Assembly (NCBI GenBank): GCA_947589365.1
Contig: CANQAJ010000009.1
Span: forward strand, 1 to 41,591
Direction: 5' to 3'
Length of the DNA stretch: 41,591 nucleotides
Source: an uncultured Clostridia bacterium
Lineage (GTDB): Bacteria; Bacillota; Clostridia; Oscillospirales; Acutalibacteraceae
Below the pieces are notes generated by a model. It had not been told where the DNA came from. It saw nothing but the letters and a program-made list of their open reading frames with translations, and searched no databases. Positions within the stretch are counted from its first letter, which is position 1, and the number at the start of each line of letters is the position of its first letter. Positions 16,684 through 25,423 of the stretch are shown here, piece by piece. Position numbers and translations under genes: made by a program.

Positions 16684-16748
16684 AATATTCCCGACCGTAA
16701 TATATAGGATTATGTCACGGTCGGGTAACAAAATTTATCGGGAATATT
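16684..16748. other. Two mutually exclusive inverted repeats (possible RNA switch or terminator)
   Basis: An inner 9-bp perfect stem (CCCGACCGT, 16690-16698, with ACGGTCGGG, 16717-16725) overlaps an outer 11-bp perfect repeat (AATATTCCCGA, 16684-16694, with TCGGGAATATT, 16738-16748). They share CCCGA, so only one can form at a time. The region lies between the converging XRE and DUF434 genes. No long T tract follows either stem. Confidence 0.45.
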
Positions 16749-16801
16749 AACTCACACCTGAGCAATACATAACGAATACACGGGCTTTTTATATAGTCAT
16801 A

Positions 16802-17509
16802 TTATCTCCAAATTTTATATACATTCTTCAGTAAATCCTCCCTATCAAGAATTTCCCTTACAAGATTGTACCAGCTTTTGCAGTTATCAAGTATAATCGC
16901 ATCACTTGAAACTACATGATCAAGCTGTTTCAGGGCATAATCGACCTCATTCATTACAATAATTTCGGTTTCAAACGGATATGCTCCTAAATGCTCCTTG
17001 ATTTTCTGCCCGAGCCGTCCCGAATTTGATACGGGCGAGTCAAGATAAAATACAACTTTATTAATCTTATGCTCACTCAGAACCTTACCTATTGCCGCAA
17101 GTGCAGACTCTGTTTTGTCTATAACACTGTATGTACCTCTAAGCCCTGCAAGATCTCTTATTGTCCCGTCCATACACTCAAATAGCGGCGAACCGGAAAA
17201 AGCAACCTCAAGCGTAATAATCGTGTTGAACCCGTCGATATAAAGAGTGGAATTTTCTTCCAAATATTTTATTCTGCTGTTTTCCCTTGCTGAAAGCTGT
17301 TTATCAGGTGATACGGAACGCACCAACGCAAGCCGCTGACGTTCTGACAGCTCATAATGATTTCCCACAAATACAGACGCATTTTTAATATTATATCCGC
17401 TGTCTGTAAGATATTTTATATCCTTTGCGGCTTTTTCAAGCTTCACCATTGAATCGGGCGAAAAAAATTTTTCGTCCTCGGGAACATATCCCCTTTTTAC
17501 CGTTTTCAC
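16802..17509 (-). CDS. DUF434 domain protein
   Basis: 235 residues. It matches DUF434 (COG2454) with RGYVPEDEKFF at the N-terminus, the YIDGFNTIITLEVA segment and VVFYLDSPVSNSGRLGQKI. Several conserved Asp residues (IDGFNT, YLDSPVSNSG, SSDAIILD) give it the look of a PIN/Toprim-like nuclease fold, but no activity is established to my knowledge. Initiation is from GTG at 17509 with a weak GGAG about 11 bases upstream. It is a single gene, cytosolic, with no signal peptide or membrane helix. Confidence 0.8.
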   Translation of the reverse strand: MKTVKRGYVPEDEKFFSPDSMVKLEKAAKDIKYLTDSGYNIKNASVFVGNHYELSERQRLALVRSVSPDKQLSARENSRIKYLEENSTLYIDGFNTIITLEVAFSGSPLFECMDGTIRDLAGLRGTYSVIDKTESALAAIGKVLSEHKINKVVFYLDSPVSNSGRLGQKIKEHLGAYPFETEIIVMNEVDYALKQLDHVVSSDAIILDNCKSWYNLVREILDREDLLKNVYKIWR

Positions 17510-17851
17510 TGTATACTCAACTCCAAAGTATTTGTTTTCTTCTCCTGCCGACAGATAAACTTATTTTCAAATTCACATGAATAAAAATCATAACAGTGTA
17601 TATGCAAAGTTTATTTATCCCGTGATTGCGATTTGAACCGGCGAACACCGGCAACAATATTAATATTTTAACATATACTGTAATAATAAATCGAACCGTC
17701 ACTCAACTCAAACAGAGCGACGGTTCGGTTTATTTATAATATTCGCACCACATATCACAAAACGACGGTACACTGCTGCCCGCATTGTAAATCCTTTAAA
17801 GTTCATATCCAACCGACCGTATATTCATATGCTCAGGTACGAAACATATGA
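17510..17851. other. Intergenic region with one terminator
   Basis: This 342-base stretch holds the hairpin at 17685-17734 and no convincing gene. The short open frames in it lack ribosome sites. A tRNA T-arm-like GGTTCAAATC (minus, 17639-17630) has no matching stem. Confidence 0.5.
17685..17734 (-). terminator. Hairpin terminator after the solute-binding protein gene
   Basis: Arms CGAACCGTC (17692-17700) and GACGGTTCG (17719-17727) are perfect. After one mismatch they are extended by AATAAA/TTTATT on the outside, so an A/T-rich tail is present in both directions. The end of the minus-strand lipoprotein gene is 118 bases away. Confidence 0.65.
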
Positions 17852-19225
17852 TTATGAAATTTCAGCCGCAATATCACCGAGTATTTTATTAAGCTCTTCG
17901 TCACTGAGGCTGCCTTTTTTGTCTATAGCCTCAATTCCGACTGTTTCGGGTGTTGCTGACCAATAATTATTTTCTACAGTTGTTCCCTGCGGATGAGCAT
18001 AAGCCGCCTGCTCCGAAACAGCCTTAACTACCGGGTCATTCTTAATGCTATCATCCTCAAGAACCTCATTGTTTGTAGGAATACCGTTTCGTTCGTTATA
18101 GCGTTTAAGCTGAGATTCCTTGTTTGTAAGATAATATGCAAGTGCCTGAGCGGATATCGGAAATTTTGTATTGGCATTCACACCTACAGCCTTATATCCG
18201 CAAAAAGAATGAAGCTGCTCCTGCTTACCGTCTATGAGTACTGTCGGCAACTTTGCAGCACCGAAATTTTCCTCTCCGACAGCTTCCTTAATTGTGGGAA
18301 CTGCCCATGTCCCGATAATCGCCGCTGCAAATTCATCCGATCCAAAGTCCGGATGCATATTTGCATCATCTCCGAGTGATCCGAAAGTCCCAACGAACCC
18401 CTCTCCTTCACTTTCCGCAAGATGACATACAGCCTTTGCTGCATTAAGACCCTCAGGCGTGTTCAAATCAGCCGTCTGCTTATCGGCGTCAATATCATAG
18501 CTGAGCTTGCAGCCTGCCGTAAAGAAGAAAGATGTCATATACCAAGGATTTGTAACATTCATGTAGACCGATTTGCCGCTTTCATTTGCCTTTTTAATCA
18601 TATCATCCAGACAGCCGACCTCATCATCTTCGAATACTCTTTTATTATAGAATATAAGATAACCGTTATCAGCTGTTTTGGGAAAGGCATATATATCGCC
18701 GTTAACGGAACAAACTTCAACCGACTGTGAGGTATTGACTTCTGAAACACTGTCTCGAAAAAGTGATTCCACCTTAGCAACAGCATTCGCCTTGACAAGC
18801 TCGGGAAGCTGATCATCGGCAAAATTAAATACGTCCGCCGCTTCTTTTGGTGATTCAAGGAGCTTTCCGCCCGCCTTATCCTCGCCATAGTCGCTTTTTA
18901 CCCGGATATTAATCTCATACTTGTCGCTTGCATACTCCTTGCAAAATTCCTCAACCAACGTTTTTTCAAAGTAAGCATCATCATCTGAACACCAAAGCTC
19001 CAGCTCAATTGCATTGCCGTTTTCCGATGCCTCGCTTTCCATTGAACTGATAACCGACTTCTTAAAATCGCTTTCATCCGCAGCATCAGTCCCGGATGTA
19101 CTGCTGTCATCCGAAACTGCGGAATTACCGGATACTGAACCGCCACCTGACTGATTGCTGCATCCGCAGCTTATAAAAGCAAGAGCAAGTGCGGCACATA
19201 TAACTTTGACCCTACATTCTGACAT
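17852..19225 (-). CDS. Extracellular solute-binding lipoprotein (family 1, sugar type)
   Basis: 457 residues. A lipoprotein signal (MSECRVKVICAALALAFISC GC) ends in two candidate lipidation cysteines (FIS-C or SCG-C) and is followed by a Ser/Gly/Asp linker. The body resembles maltose-type binding proteins: ELWCSDDDAYFE, DVFNFADDQL, GDIYAFPKTADNGYLIFYNKRVF and GTWAVPTIKEA. The ATG at 19225 is chosen because AGGAGGTG is six bases upstream and it gives a proper signal peptide; the frame extends 27 codons further without one. No ABC permease gene is adjacent, so it must work with a transporter encoded elsewhere. The sugar specificity is not visible. Confidence 0.9.
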   Translation of the reverse strand: MSECRVKVICAALALAFISCGCSNQSGGGSVSGNSAVSDDSSTSGTDAADESDFKKSVISSMESEASENGNAIELELWCSDDDAYFEKTLVEEFCKEYASDKYEINIRVKSDYGEDKAGGKLLESPKEAADVFNFADDQLPELVKANAVAKVESLFRDSVSEVNTSQSVEVCSVNGDIYAFPKTADNGYLIFYNKRVFEDDEVGCLDDMIKKANESGKSVYMNVTNPWYMTSFFFTAGCKLSYDIDADKQTADLNTPEGLNAAKAVCHLAESEGEGFVGTFGSLGDDANMHPDFGSDEFAAAIIGTWAVPTIKEAVGEENFGAAKLPTVLIDGKQEQLHSFCGYKAVGVNANTKFPISAQALAYYLTNKESQLKRYNERNGIPTNNEVLEDDSIKNDPVVKAVSEQAAYAHPQGTTVENNYWSATPETVGIEAIDKKGSLSDEELNKILGDIAAEIS

Positions 19226-19377
19226 TCCATACACCTCCTGATATCCAAACATTTCAGTACACACCGACATTCCGCCGAGTGCTATTTCACTATAGTATTT
19301 ATGCAAGACATGACCTTACAGCGGCTTCGATACAAAATAATACTGCTCTCTTTGGGGTACCTCAGGCGGCACAACGA

Positions 19378-19947
19378 TTATATAATGATTTCTCCCTCAA
19401 CGGCACCGCCTATGCCGGCCGCATTACCTTCGTCCGTATCTATATGCATAGCAGGAGCAAAATCAGGACTTACACGAACAACAACATCTCCGAATACTAA
19501 CTTTCTTCCCTCTCCGCCTGTTGCAACGCTTACTATCTGCTTGTCCTCAACACCGATCTCGGCTGCTGTTTCGGGGGTAAGGTGTATATGTCTTTTTGCA
19601 GCAATAACACCGTTCTCTATTTCAAGTTCACCGGCAGGACCTATAAGCTTACATCCGGGTGTTCCGGCAATATCTCCCGATTCTCTTACCGGTGCTGCAA
19701 TACCAAGCTTACGTGCCTCTGTCATAGAAATCTCAACCTGATTTGCCTTACGGACGGGACCGAGTATAGATGCAGCCATTTCTCCCCTTGGACCAACAAT
19801 AGTCACCTTTTCATTACAGACAAACTGTCCGGGCTGTGAAAGATCCTTTTTCTTTGTAAGCTCTGCTCCCTTGCCGAAAAGAATTTCAAGCGCCTCCTGT
19901 GTGACGTGTACATGACGTGCGGAAACCTCAACCAAAATTTTGCTCAT
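19378..19947 (-). CDS. pduL: Phosphate propanoyltransferase / phosphotransacylase PduL
   Basis: 189 residues, the size of PduL. The zinc-ligand motifs RHVHVT near residue 11 and RHIHLTP near residue 125, the QVEISMTEARKLG middle and the MHIDTDEGNA ending are all present. It interconverts acyl-CoA and acyl phosphate. There is no N-terminal encapsulation peptide (it starts MSKILVEVSARHVHV) and no microcompartment gene nearby. A cytosolic role as the cell's phosphotransacetylase in fermentation is therefore likely by inference. The ATG at 19947 follows GGAGAGG; an ATG-like start 11 codons upstream lies inside a palindrome. Confidence 0.93.
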   Translation of the reverse strand: MSKILVEVSARHVHVTQEALEILFGKGAELTKKKDLSQPGQFVCNEKVTIVGPRGEMAASILGPVRKANQVEISMTEARKLGIAAPVRESGDIAGTPGCKLIGPAGELEIENGVIAAKRHIHLTPETAAEIGVEDKQIVSVATGGEGRKLVFGDVVVRVSPDFAPAMHIDTDEGNAAGIGGAVEGEIII

Positions 19948-19965
19948 ATAAACCTCTCCATTCAC

Positions 19966-19981
19966 TGTGCCATTTGGCACA
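19966..19981 (-). promoter_or_regulatory. Palindrome in the pduL leader
   Basis: TGTGCC-AAAT-GGCACA (minus strand) has 6-bp perfect arms. It sits between the proximal promoter and the ribosome site of pduL, about 19 bases from the start codon. An operator or a small leader hairpin is possible. Confidence 0.35.
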
Positions 19982-20000
19982 TATTTTTATTTCAAAAATA

Positions 20001-20029
20001 ATTTTACAACTCTTTTAGAAAAATGTAAA
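20001..20029 (-). promoter_or_regulatory. Proximal pduL promoter
   Basis: On the minus strand TTTACA (20029-20024), a 17-base spacer and TAAAAT (20006-20001). Transcription would start near 19994, giving a 47-base leader containing the palindrome. Confidence 0.6.
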
Positions 20030-20137
20030 GTATTTACGGACTTTTTTATAAATTTTCCATGCACATAAATACATTAACACATTCAGATCATAATGTGTGA
20101 AAAAATAATTCTTGCGATTACGAAAAATTTCTCCCTG

Positions 20138-20166
20138 ATCATATCGAAAATATTCAAGCAAGTCAA
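20138..20166 (-). promoter_or_regulatory. Distal pduL promoter candidate
   Basis: On the minus strand TTGACT (20166-20161), a 17-base spacer and TATGAT (20143-20138). It would give a leader of about 185 bases. The rest of the 312-base gap (19948-20259) shows no gene. Confidence 0.45.
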
Positions 20167-20259
20167 TAAGCAACACTAACTTAATCCGTAACTGTAATAT
20201 GAATATGTAACACCGAATTTTTTAACATAAGCTCACAATCCAGTTGCTCAATTTTTCTC

Positions 20260-21825
20260 CTAATTACCTTTAACTGTAAAAGGTATATGCAGTTCCTCGT
20301 TTTTTGAACGTGTAGGGACAATTTTTGATGCCTTAATTTTTCTCTTAATTACCCCATGCTCATAAAGTGTACGACCATACCAATCAGATGCATAACGCAC
20401 TGATGTTGCGACCGGCAAGTTAGCGGGCATATCAAATTCCGGAACATACACTACAATTTCTTCATCACCCTTCGCTTCAGCATCCTTAAACTGTTGTATA
20501 ATATCCTCGCTTATTGCAAAAGCCTGACCACTTTCAATATTAACGCGTAGGTTGTTCTTGAATATGTGATCCGATGACTTCATAGCTGATGAACCAATTT
20601 CAAAAAATGTCAAGCATATAACAAGCGGCACCAAAACAGAAAGAGTCGGAATTTTGTTGAGAATATAAACACAGCATAGCATGACAACAAAAAGAAAACA
20701 AAAGGCAACCCCGAAAATAGCATCCGGACGAATAATGTATTCTGAACCTGCTTTTGTACATATTAAAATCAAATAAATCCCCATAATAACTGCGGCAATA
20801 ATAATTCGAAGCACGTCATAAAGCATTTTACTTTCTTTCAACAATCTGCGATTCTTACGCCAATTTACAAAAACAATTATTGCTGCCATAACCGCAACAC
20901 CAACGACAAAAAGTACAAAAAATTTGTTGAATGAACGTACAATTTTCACACAATTTCTTAACGTATTTTTAAACTCTGTTGAAAATTCTACCCCCCCCCG
21001 CATTTGTAATAATTTTGCACGTTGCCCGTTAAGCTCAAATACTTGTACTATGATCCATGATAAAATAAATGTAAGACGGAAACTGTTTTTTCGGATACAA
21101 GCTTTAAAAGAAATCCTTTTTCTCAAGGCTCTATAAAGTTCACCCAACAGTTGACTTCCAACATAAGCTGCCAAAATAATACTTGAAAAAAGGTTAGATA
21201 ACAGTGCCATATATATGACCAAAAGCAAAAGTCCATACCGTATAGGATGTTTTTTGTACACGCCGGTTTTTAATTTATTGTATCCATCATCAAGAACATC
21301 GTCAAGCATGAAATATAAAATCAGACTGCAATTTAAAATATCAGGGATCATATAATAAAAATAGTTGGTAACATCACGGGAGAAAAACAAATAATTGTTA
21401 TCACTTGGTGCACTCCTGAAAATAAGAAAATGAAATATTAAAAATAATGTGGAATACAGTAAAACTTTATAAAGAGGCTGATTGTATTTTTTATTAAGCA
21501 CTCTGCCAAACAGAAACAGATATATACTAATAAACAGGCTGACTACCGCTGCAAGCACCCATGTAACCGACTGCAAATAGTTTCCCGATAAGGGATATAT
21601 AAAATATGCGGCTATACTACCACACAATGGCATAAACACTTCCGGGAAAACTCTCGTCGGATTCCAAAAATCCCATATAGGAACAGCATGGCGATGAAAT
21701 GATATATATATCCAATCATCTGTATGTAATAATACCAAAGGATTTATAACAGAAAAGAAAACAAATAAGAACAAAAAAATCACTGCATAGTAGAGTATAT
21801 TGACAATCAGTTCTTTATTTTTCAT
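20260..21825 (-). CDS. Polytopic membrane protein, possible GT-C-type glycosyltransferase
   Basis: 521 residues with roughly ten or more membrane helices. The first extracytoplasmic loop after helix 1 carries LLHTDDW (D36-D37), the position of the catalytic acidic residues in GT-C lipid-linked-sugar glycosyltransferases. The C-terminal 80 residues are a soluble extracellular tail (IVVYVPEFDMP, VRYASDWYGRTLYEHG). This suggests decoration of cell-surface glycans, but I do not recognise the exact family. The ATG at 21825 is used, with AGGAG eight bases upstream; GTG is one codon earlier. A run of nine G on the coding strand at residue ~276 could switch the frame. Its promoter is at 21929-21957. 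Confidence 0.75.
   Translation of the reverse strand: MKNKELIVNILYYAVIFLFLFVFFSVINPLVLLHTDDWIYISFHRHAVPIWDFWNPTRVFPEVFMPLCGSIAAYFIYPLSGNYLQSVTWVLAAVVSLFISIYLFLFGRVLNKKYNQPLYKVLLYSTLFLIFHFLIFRSAPSDNNYLFFSRDVTNYFYYMIPDILNCSLILYFMLDDVLDDGYNKLKTGVYKKHPIRYGLLLLVIYMALLSNLFSSIILAAYVGSQLLGELYRALRKRISFKACIRKNSFRLTFILSWIIVQVFELNGQRAKLLQMRGGVEFSTEFKNTLRNCVKIVRSFNKFFVLFVVGVAVMAAIIVFVNWRKNRRLLKESKMLYDVLRIIIAAVIMGIYLILICTKAGSEYIIRPDAIFGVAFCFLFVVMLCCVYILNKIPTLSVLVPLVICLTFFEIGSSAMKSSDHIFKNNLRVNIESGQAFAISEDIIQQFKDAEAKGDEEIVVYVPEFDMPANLPVATSVRYASDWYGRTLYEHGVIKRKIKASKIVPTRSKNEELHIPFTVKGN
20991..20999 (-). repeat. Homopolymer tract of nine G (coding strand)
   Basis: The plus strand has nine consecutive C inside the membrane-protein gene, encoding R-G-G near residue 276. 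In this A/T-rich sequence it is an outlier. A change of one base would truncate the protein after its mid-section. Confidence 0.9.
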
Positions 21826-21928
21826 CACGCACGCTCCTGCATTACATTTTATCGAAAATCATTCAGATTACAGATAAATCCGAACATTCAAATTCATCTG
21901 CAACACAATTTTCATACATTCGCTTTAG

Positions 21929-21957
21929 ATAATAACACAAACAAAATACAAAGTCAA
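21929..21957 (-). promoter_or_regulatory. Promoter of the polytopic membrane protein gene
   Basis: On the minus strand TTGACT (21957-21952), exactly 17 bases and TATTAT (21934-21929), about 104 bases before the start codon. Confidence 0.65.
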
Positions 21958-22042
21958 CAGAAACATTCGTGTTTAACAGTCACTTAATTGCATTATGTCA
22001 CCCTATAATCCTAAACTTTCAAAATAAAGCAATTACACTTTT

Positions 22043-22708
22043 TTACAATAAAATCTCCCCATCCGATATTTCAATTTTCCTTTTACACTTCTCCGCAACT
22101 CCGGGATCGTGGGTTATTATAATCACGGTTTTTCCATCATCATTAAGCTTTCGGAAAAGCTCCATAATCTCCGCAGAAGTTTTCGTATCGAGTGCTCCGG
22201 TCGGTTCATCAGCAAGTATGAATGACGGGTCGTTCACAATTGCACGGGCAATGGCTACTCTCTGTTTTTGTCCTCCGGACAGCTTGTTTACCGGTTTCTT
22301 TGCAAGCTCCTTTATTCCCACCTTTTCAAGTGCTTCAAGTGCAAGCGTATTTGCGTTGCCTTTTTTCTTCTTGCTGAAATAAAGCGGTATTTTAACATTT
22401 TCAATAACCGTATATTCTTCAACAAGGGCAAAGTCCTGCATTACTATTCCTACTTTTTCGTTACGTATTTCCGCAAGTTTTTTGTCCGACAGCTTATGTA
22501 CGTCTGTATCGTCAATACTGTACTCGCCTTTCTCGAAAGTATCAATACAGCCGATTATATGCAGAAGTGTCGATTTTCCCGCACCGGATTTTCCGATTAT
22601 CGCCAACATCTCGCCATCCTCAATTTTCAGCGATATATCCTTAAGGGCTGTAAACGCATTGGATTTTTTATAATTATAAGTCTTTGTAAGATTTCTTATT
22701 TCTATCAT
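22043..22708 (-). CDS. Module 4 ABC ATPase (LolD/MacB type), copy C
   Basis: 221 residues. Walker A is GKSGAGKS (39-46), the Q-loop glutamine is Q91, the signature is LSGGQ (143-147), Walker B is ILADEPTG (164-171) and the switch is H200. It is the LolD/MacB/SalX-type ATPase that powers FtsX-fold permeases. It is identical to the module 3 ATPase up to residue 217, differing only at the last few residues (GEILL here, GKII there). It differs from the module 1 copy at four internal positions. AGGAG precedes the ATG, and the start is four bases after the permease stop. It should act with the pair encoded at 22713-25352, and given its near identity could serve the other modules too. Confidence 0.93.
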   Translation of the reverse strand: MIEIRNLTKTYNYKKSNAFTALKDISLKIEDGEMLAIIGKSGAGKSTLLHIIGCIDTFEKGEYSIDDTDVHKLSDKKLAEIRNEKVGIVMQDFALVEEYTVIENVKIPLYFSKKKKGNANTLALEALEKVGIKELAKKPVNKLSGGQKQRVAIARAIVNDPSFILADEPTGALDTKTSAEIMELFRKLNDDGKTVIIITHDPGVAEKCKRKIEISDGEILL

Positions 22709-22712
22709 AATA

Positions 22713-23987
22713 TCAGTTCTCCTTTATTGTTTCCACAGGTGATGTTTTATTAACCATATAGCACGGTATTATAAGCGACACTACAAGCATGACTGCAAAA
22801 ATCACAAGTGTTGCAGAAATATTATTCATTTGAAAATTCTGCTCGAACATTTTTGAATATTCGGTGATATTGAAAGCCGCAAACAAACCCGCACCTAAAA
22901 GACTTCCCCCTACTAATATTATTGCCGAATATGCAAGCGATATCTTCAAACAGCCTTTCCAACGGCAGCCACACAAAAAATATATTCCGTAATTCCTCAT
23001 CTGTTTTTTTGTGTTCATCGCAACGGAACAAATAAGCTCCGCAATCACTATTACAAACACACCGAGCAGAATCGGCAGAAATTTTTTGTATCCCTCCAAT
23101 AAATATTCATAAGAATGCTTTTTGAAATTTCCCGAAGTAATTGTATCTCCGGAAGAATCCAACAAAGAATAATTATATTTACGTTCCTCATCAGTCGGCG
23201 GGGAATTATATGTTATAAATGCCGTACTTTGACCTATGTTCTGTTTATCCTGAAAAAGTTCCTCGGCAGCGGCAGAAACAAGAAAAATTTGAACGTTACC
23301 GCCACTTGATTCATCTCCCGCGTAATTGCCGGTATACAAGTCCGTGACATCCTTTTTACTGCCACTCTTCATTCGTATATCCGGATAATAGCTGTCATAA
23401 TTTATAGTACCCACAACAACCACATCTCCGATATCGTTCTGCGTTATATTACCGTCAATAACTCTTTCAATTTTTGTATGTATTACATCTCCTACGCTTA
23501 CCTTTGATGATTTATCAAGTACAACAACCGCCTCTATCTGACCTTTTTCATTACGCTTTGTTGAGGCCCATCTGCCGTCAAGCAGCGGTACATTCATTTT
23601 TGAGAAAAATTCTTCATCAAATGCATACATCTCATAAACAACCCGATCATTAAAGCCAAAAGCGTCATTTAAAACACTTTTTACAGATACCGCACTAACA
23701 TAATACGAATACCTCACGGTAACATCACCCTTGAGTGATTTGTAAAAATTGTCACGTATCAGTTCGGGGTCATAAAAAACCGATATTTTTTTATTTTCCA
23801 AAGGAATATAGATATATCCGTCGGAATTTGCAAAGTCATCATACGGAGCCATAAGCACAAACTTACTGTTCGCCGCTGCTACGGTAAGATTACATACAAC
23901 AAGTATTACGGCTATTTCTATCATAATGAGAATATTAAAAAGGGGATTGCGTGTCACGGAGTAAAAACCGTATTTTATGTATTTCAA
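22713..23987 (-). CDS. Module 4 FtsX/MacB-type permease, subunit A
   Basis: 424 residues. There is one N-terminal membrane helix (LFNILIMIEIAVILVVCNLTV), a large extracytoplasmic domain (about 40-300) and three C-terminal helices, the classic MacB/FtsX layout. The coupling region carries YFLCGCRWKGC, shared with the other A subunits (FLCGCRW), and the C-terminus is SPVETIKEN. The periplasmic-type domain is the most diverged of the four A subunits. TTG at 23987 is chosen because GGAGCTGATAAAA matches the leader of the module 3 A gene, giving LKYIKYGF aligned to MKYFKIAF. Starts further upstream are possible. A 135-base gap separates it from the B gene; other modules have almost none. Confidence 0.85.
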   Translation of the reverse strand: MKYIKYGFYSVTRNPLFNILIMIEIAVILVVCNLTVAAANSKFVLMAPYDDFANSDGYIYIPLENKKISVFYDPELIRDNFYKSLKGDVTVRYSYYVSAVSVKSVLNDAFGFNDRVVYEMYAFDEEFFSKMNVPLLDGRWASTKRNEKGQIEAVVVLDKSSKVSVGDVIHTKIERVIDGNITQNDIGDVVVVGTINYDSYYPDIRMKSGSKKDVTDLYTGNYAGDESSGGNVQIFLVSAAAEELFQDKQNIGQSTAFITYNSPPTDEERKYNYSLLDSSGDTITSGNFKKHSYEYLLEGYKKFLPILLGVFVIVIAELICSVAMNTKKQMRNYGIYFLCGCRWKGCLKISLAYSAIILVGGSLLGAGLFAAFNITEYSKMFEQNFQMNNISATLVIFAVMLVVSLIIPCYMVNKTSPVETIKEN

Positions 23988-24122
23988 TTTTATCAGCTCC
24001 AGTATATTTATTATCGGAAACAAATACATCACTTTAAGTCACATATTGTTGTTACATATTTAATGGCAGGCACTCCGTTTTATGACCCCATAACAGGCAA
24101 CATTCCGTTTACGATAATATAA

Positions 24123-25352
24123 CTATAATTTGTTTTCCATGTCTCTGATGTTTAATTTTGTCGAGGGTATTATCGACAAAGACATAATCACCAATGCAAT
24201 AATAAAATATGATACCATGATTACTAAATAAACGGGCGTTATATAGAAAAATTGAAAAGAATTATAATATTTTGCCAACCAATCATAAACAAAAAATTTG
24301 AACACCAAATATCCCAATGCAGAGGTCACTATCATCGTCACCAAAATTTCAACCATATACACGATATGAACCTTTCTTCTTGTACACCCGCACAATCGTA
24401 ATACTGCAAGCGTGCGGATTCTTTCGCCCAATATAAAATGGTAAAATTTTGCAATAGCCAAAAGTACTATTAACATCATCAATATAGAAATCACAAATAA
24501 CATCTGCGTAAATTGAAACTCTATCGGGTCATACGGTTCGGGCAATTCCCTATACTCGATCCTCGAACCGAAAACGTCACTTGCAGCCTGATCGATTTTC
24601 TCTATATCGTCTTTATATAAAACTTTATCAAAAAACAAATTGATATTATATACTACAAATTCGTCAGGCATTGCATTAAACGGTATGAAATTCCAGCCGG
24701 ATGAACCTATGCATTTATATTTTTTACCGTAAAGCTCGTAAGTCTCACCAATAACAAGCGGGGAAACTATTGATGGTCCATCTTCCATATCAACCCAACC
24801 AAAAATAACCTTCTCGTCAGAAGATATATACTCCTTCACCATATCGCTCAAAGCATAATCATCATAATTCAAACCCGGAAAATACGAATCCGGTAAGTAT
24901 GTAGTAAGGTCGTAAAACATATCAGCATCAGATCCTTTTTTAATAACCTGTCCCGAATACACATACAATTGAGTTGACTTTAGCTTATATTCTTTGATTC
25001 TGCTAAGAAATTTCTTTATCAGTTCCCGAAATTCCCCAACCGGAACAGCTTTCGAGTGTGTTGATATATCAGTCGGATTTCCGTCTTTATCATATATAAA
25101 TTTTTCATTGGTTCCGGTATTATAAAGTACTGAAAATTCCTCATCTTCCTCAAAAACAAAACTAAATTCTTTACCTTCATCAATAATTGTTTCTTGTTTT
25201 TCTTGCGAAAAATTCATATTATATGCCATACCGCATGTAATAAATATTACCACCATGCAAATTATCTGCACAAATACAAGAAAAAAGAACATAACCGTAT
25301 GATGTTTAATAAATACTCCGATATTTTTGAATGCCAATAAAACAAACCTCAT
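24123..25352 (-). CDS. Module 4 FtsX/MacB-type permease, subunit B
   Basis: 409 residues. An N-terminal helix (TVMFFFLVFVQIICMVVIFIT), an extracytoplasmic domain and three C-terminal helices are visible, with LRLCGCTRRKVHIVY as the cytoplasmic coupling segment. It is the most diverged B subunit: it lacks the EKQFNNMIYVVSFI run seen in the other three, having EFQFTQMLFVISIL instead. The ATG at 25352 follows CGGAGG by about nine bases; eight further codons upstream from a GTG are not used. It is the first gene of the module 4 operon, with its promoter at 25424-25452. Together with subunit A it would form a heterodimeric exporter-like or mechanotransmission-type ABC transporter. Confidence 0.85.
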   Translation of the reverse strand: MRFVLLAFKNIGVFIKHHTVMFFFLVFVQIICMVVIFITCGMAYNMNFSQEKQETIIDEGKEFSFVFEEDEEFSVLYNTGTNEKFIYDKDGNPTDISTHSKAVPVGEFRELIKKFLSRIKEYKLKSTQLYVYSGQVIKKGSDADMFYDLTTYLPDSYFPGLNYDDYALSDMVKEYISSDEKVIFGWVDMEDGPSIVSPLVIGETYELYGKKYKCIGSSGWNFIPFNAMPDEFVVYNINLFFDKVLYKDDIEKIDQAASDVFGSRIEYRELPEPYDPIEFQFTQMLFVISILMMLIVLLAIAKFYHFILGERIRTLAVLRLCGCTRRKVHIVYMVEILVTMIVTSALGYLVFKFFVYDWLAKYYNSFQFFYITPVYLVIMVSYFIIALVIMSLSIIPSTKLNIRDMENKL

Positions 25353-25423
25353 ACCACACCACCTCCGTAAAAGCACTGTCGTGTACAGTTATCGCATAAC
25401 ACCGGTAATTATTTAATATGGTA

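Noticed and set aside
17630..17639. tRNA T-loop-like GGTTCAAATC on the minus strand
   Set aside because: The flanking bases do not pair as a T stem and no anticodon or acceptor arm is found; not a tRNA.
22268..22753. Plus-strand open frames opposite the ATPase genes (also 25910-26416 and 32485-33156)
   Set aside because: They recur only because the ATPase copies are nearly identical; no ribosome sites and low-complexity antisense composition.
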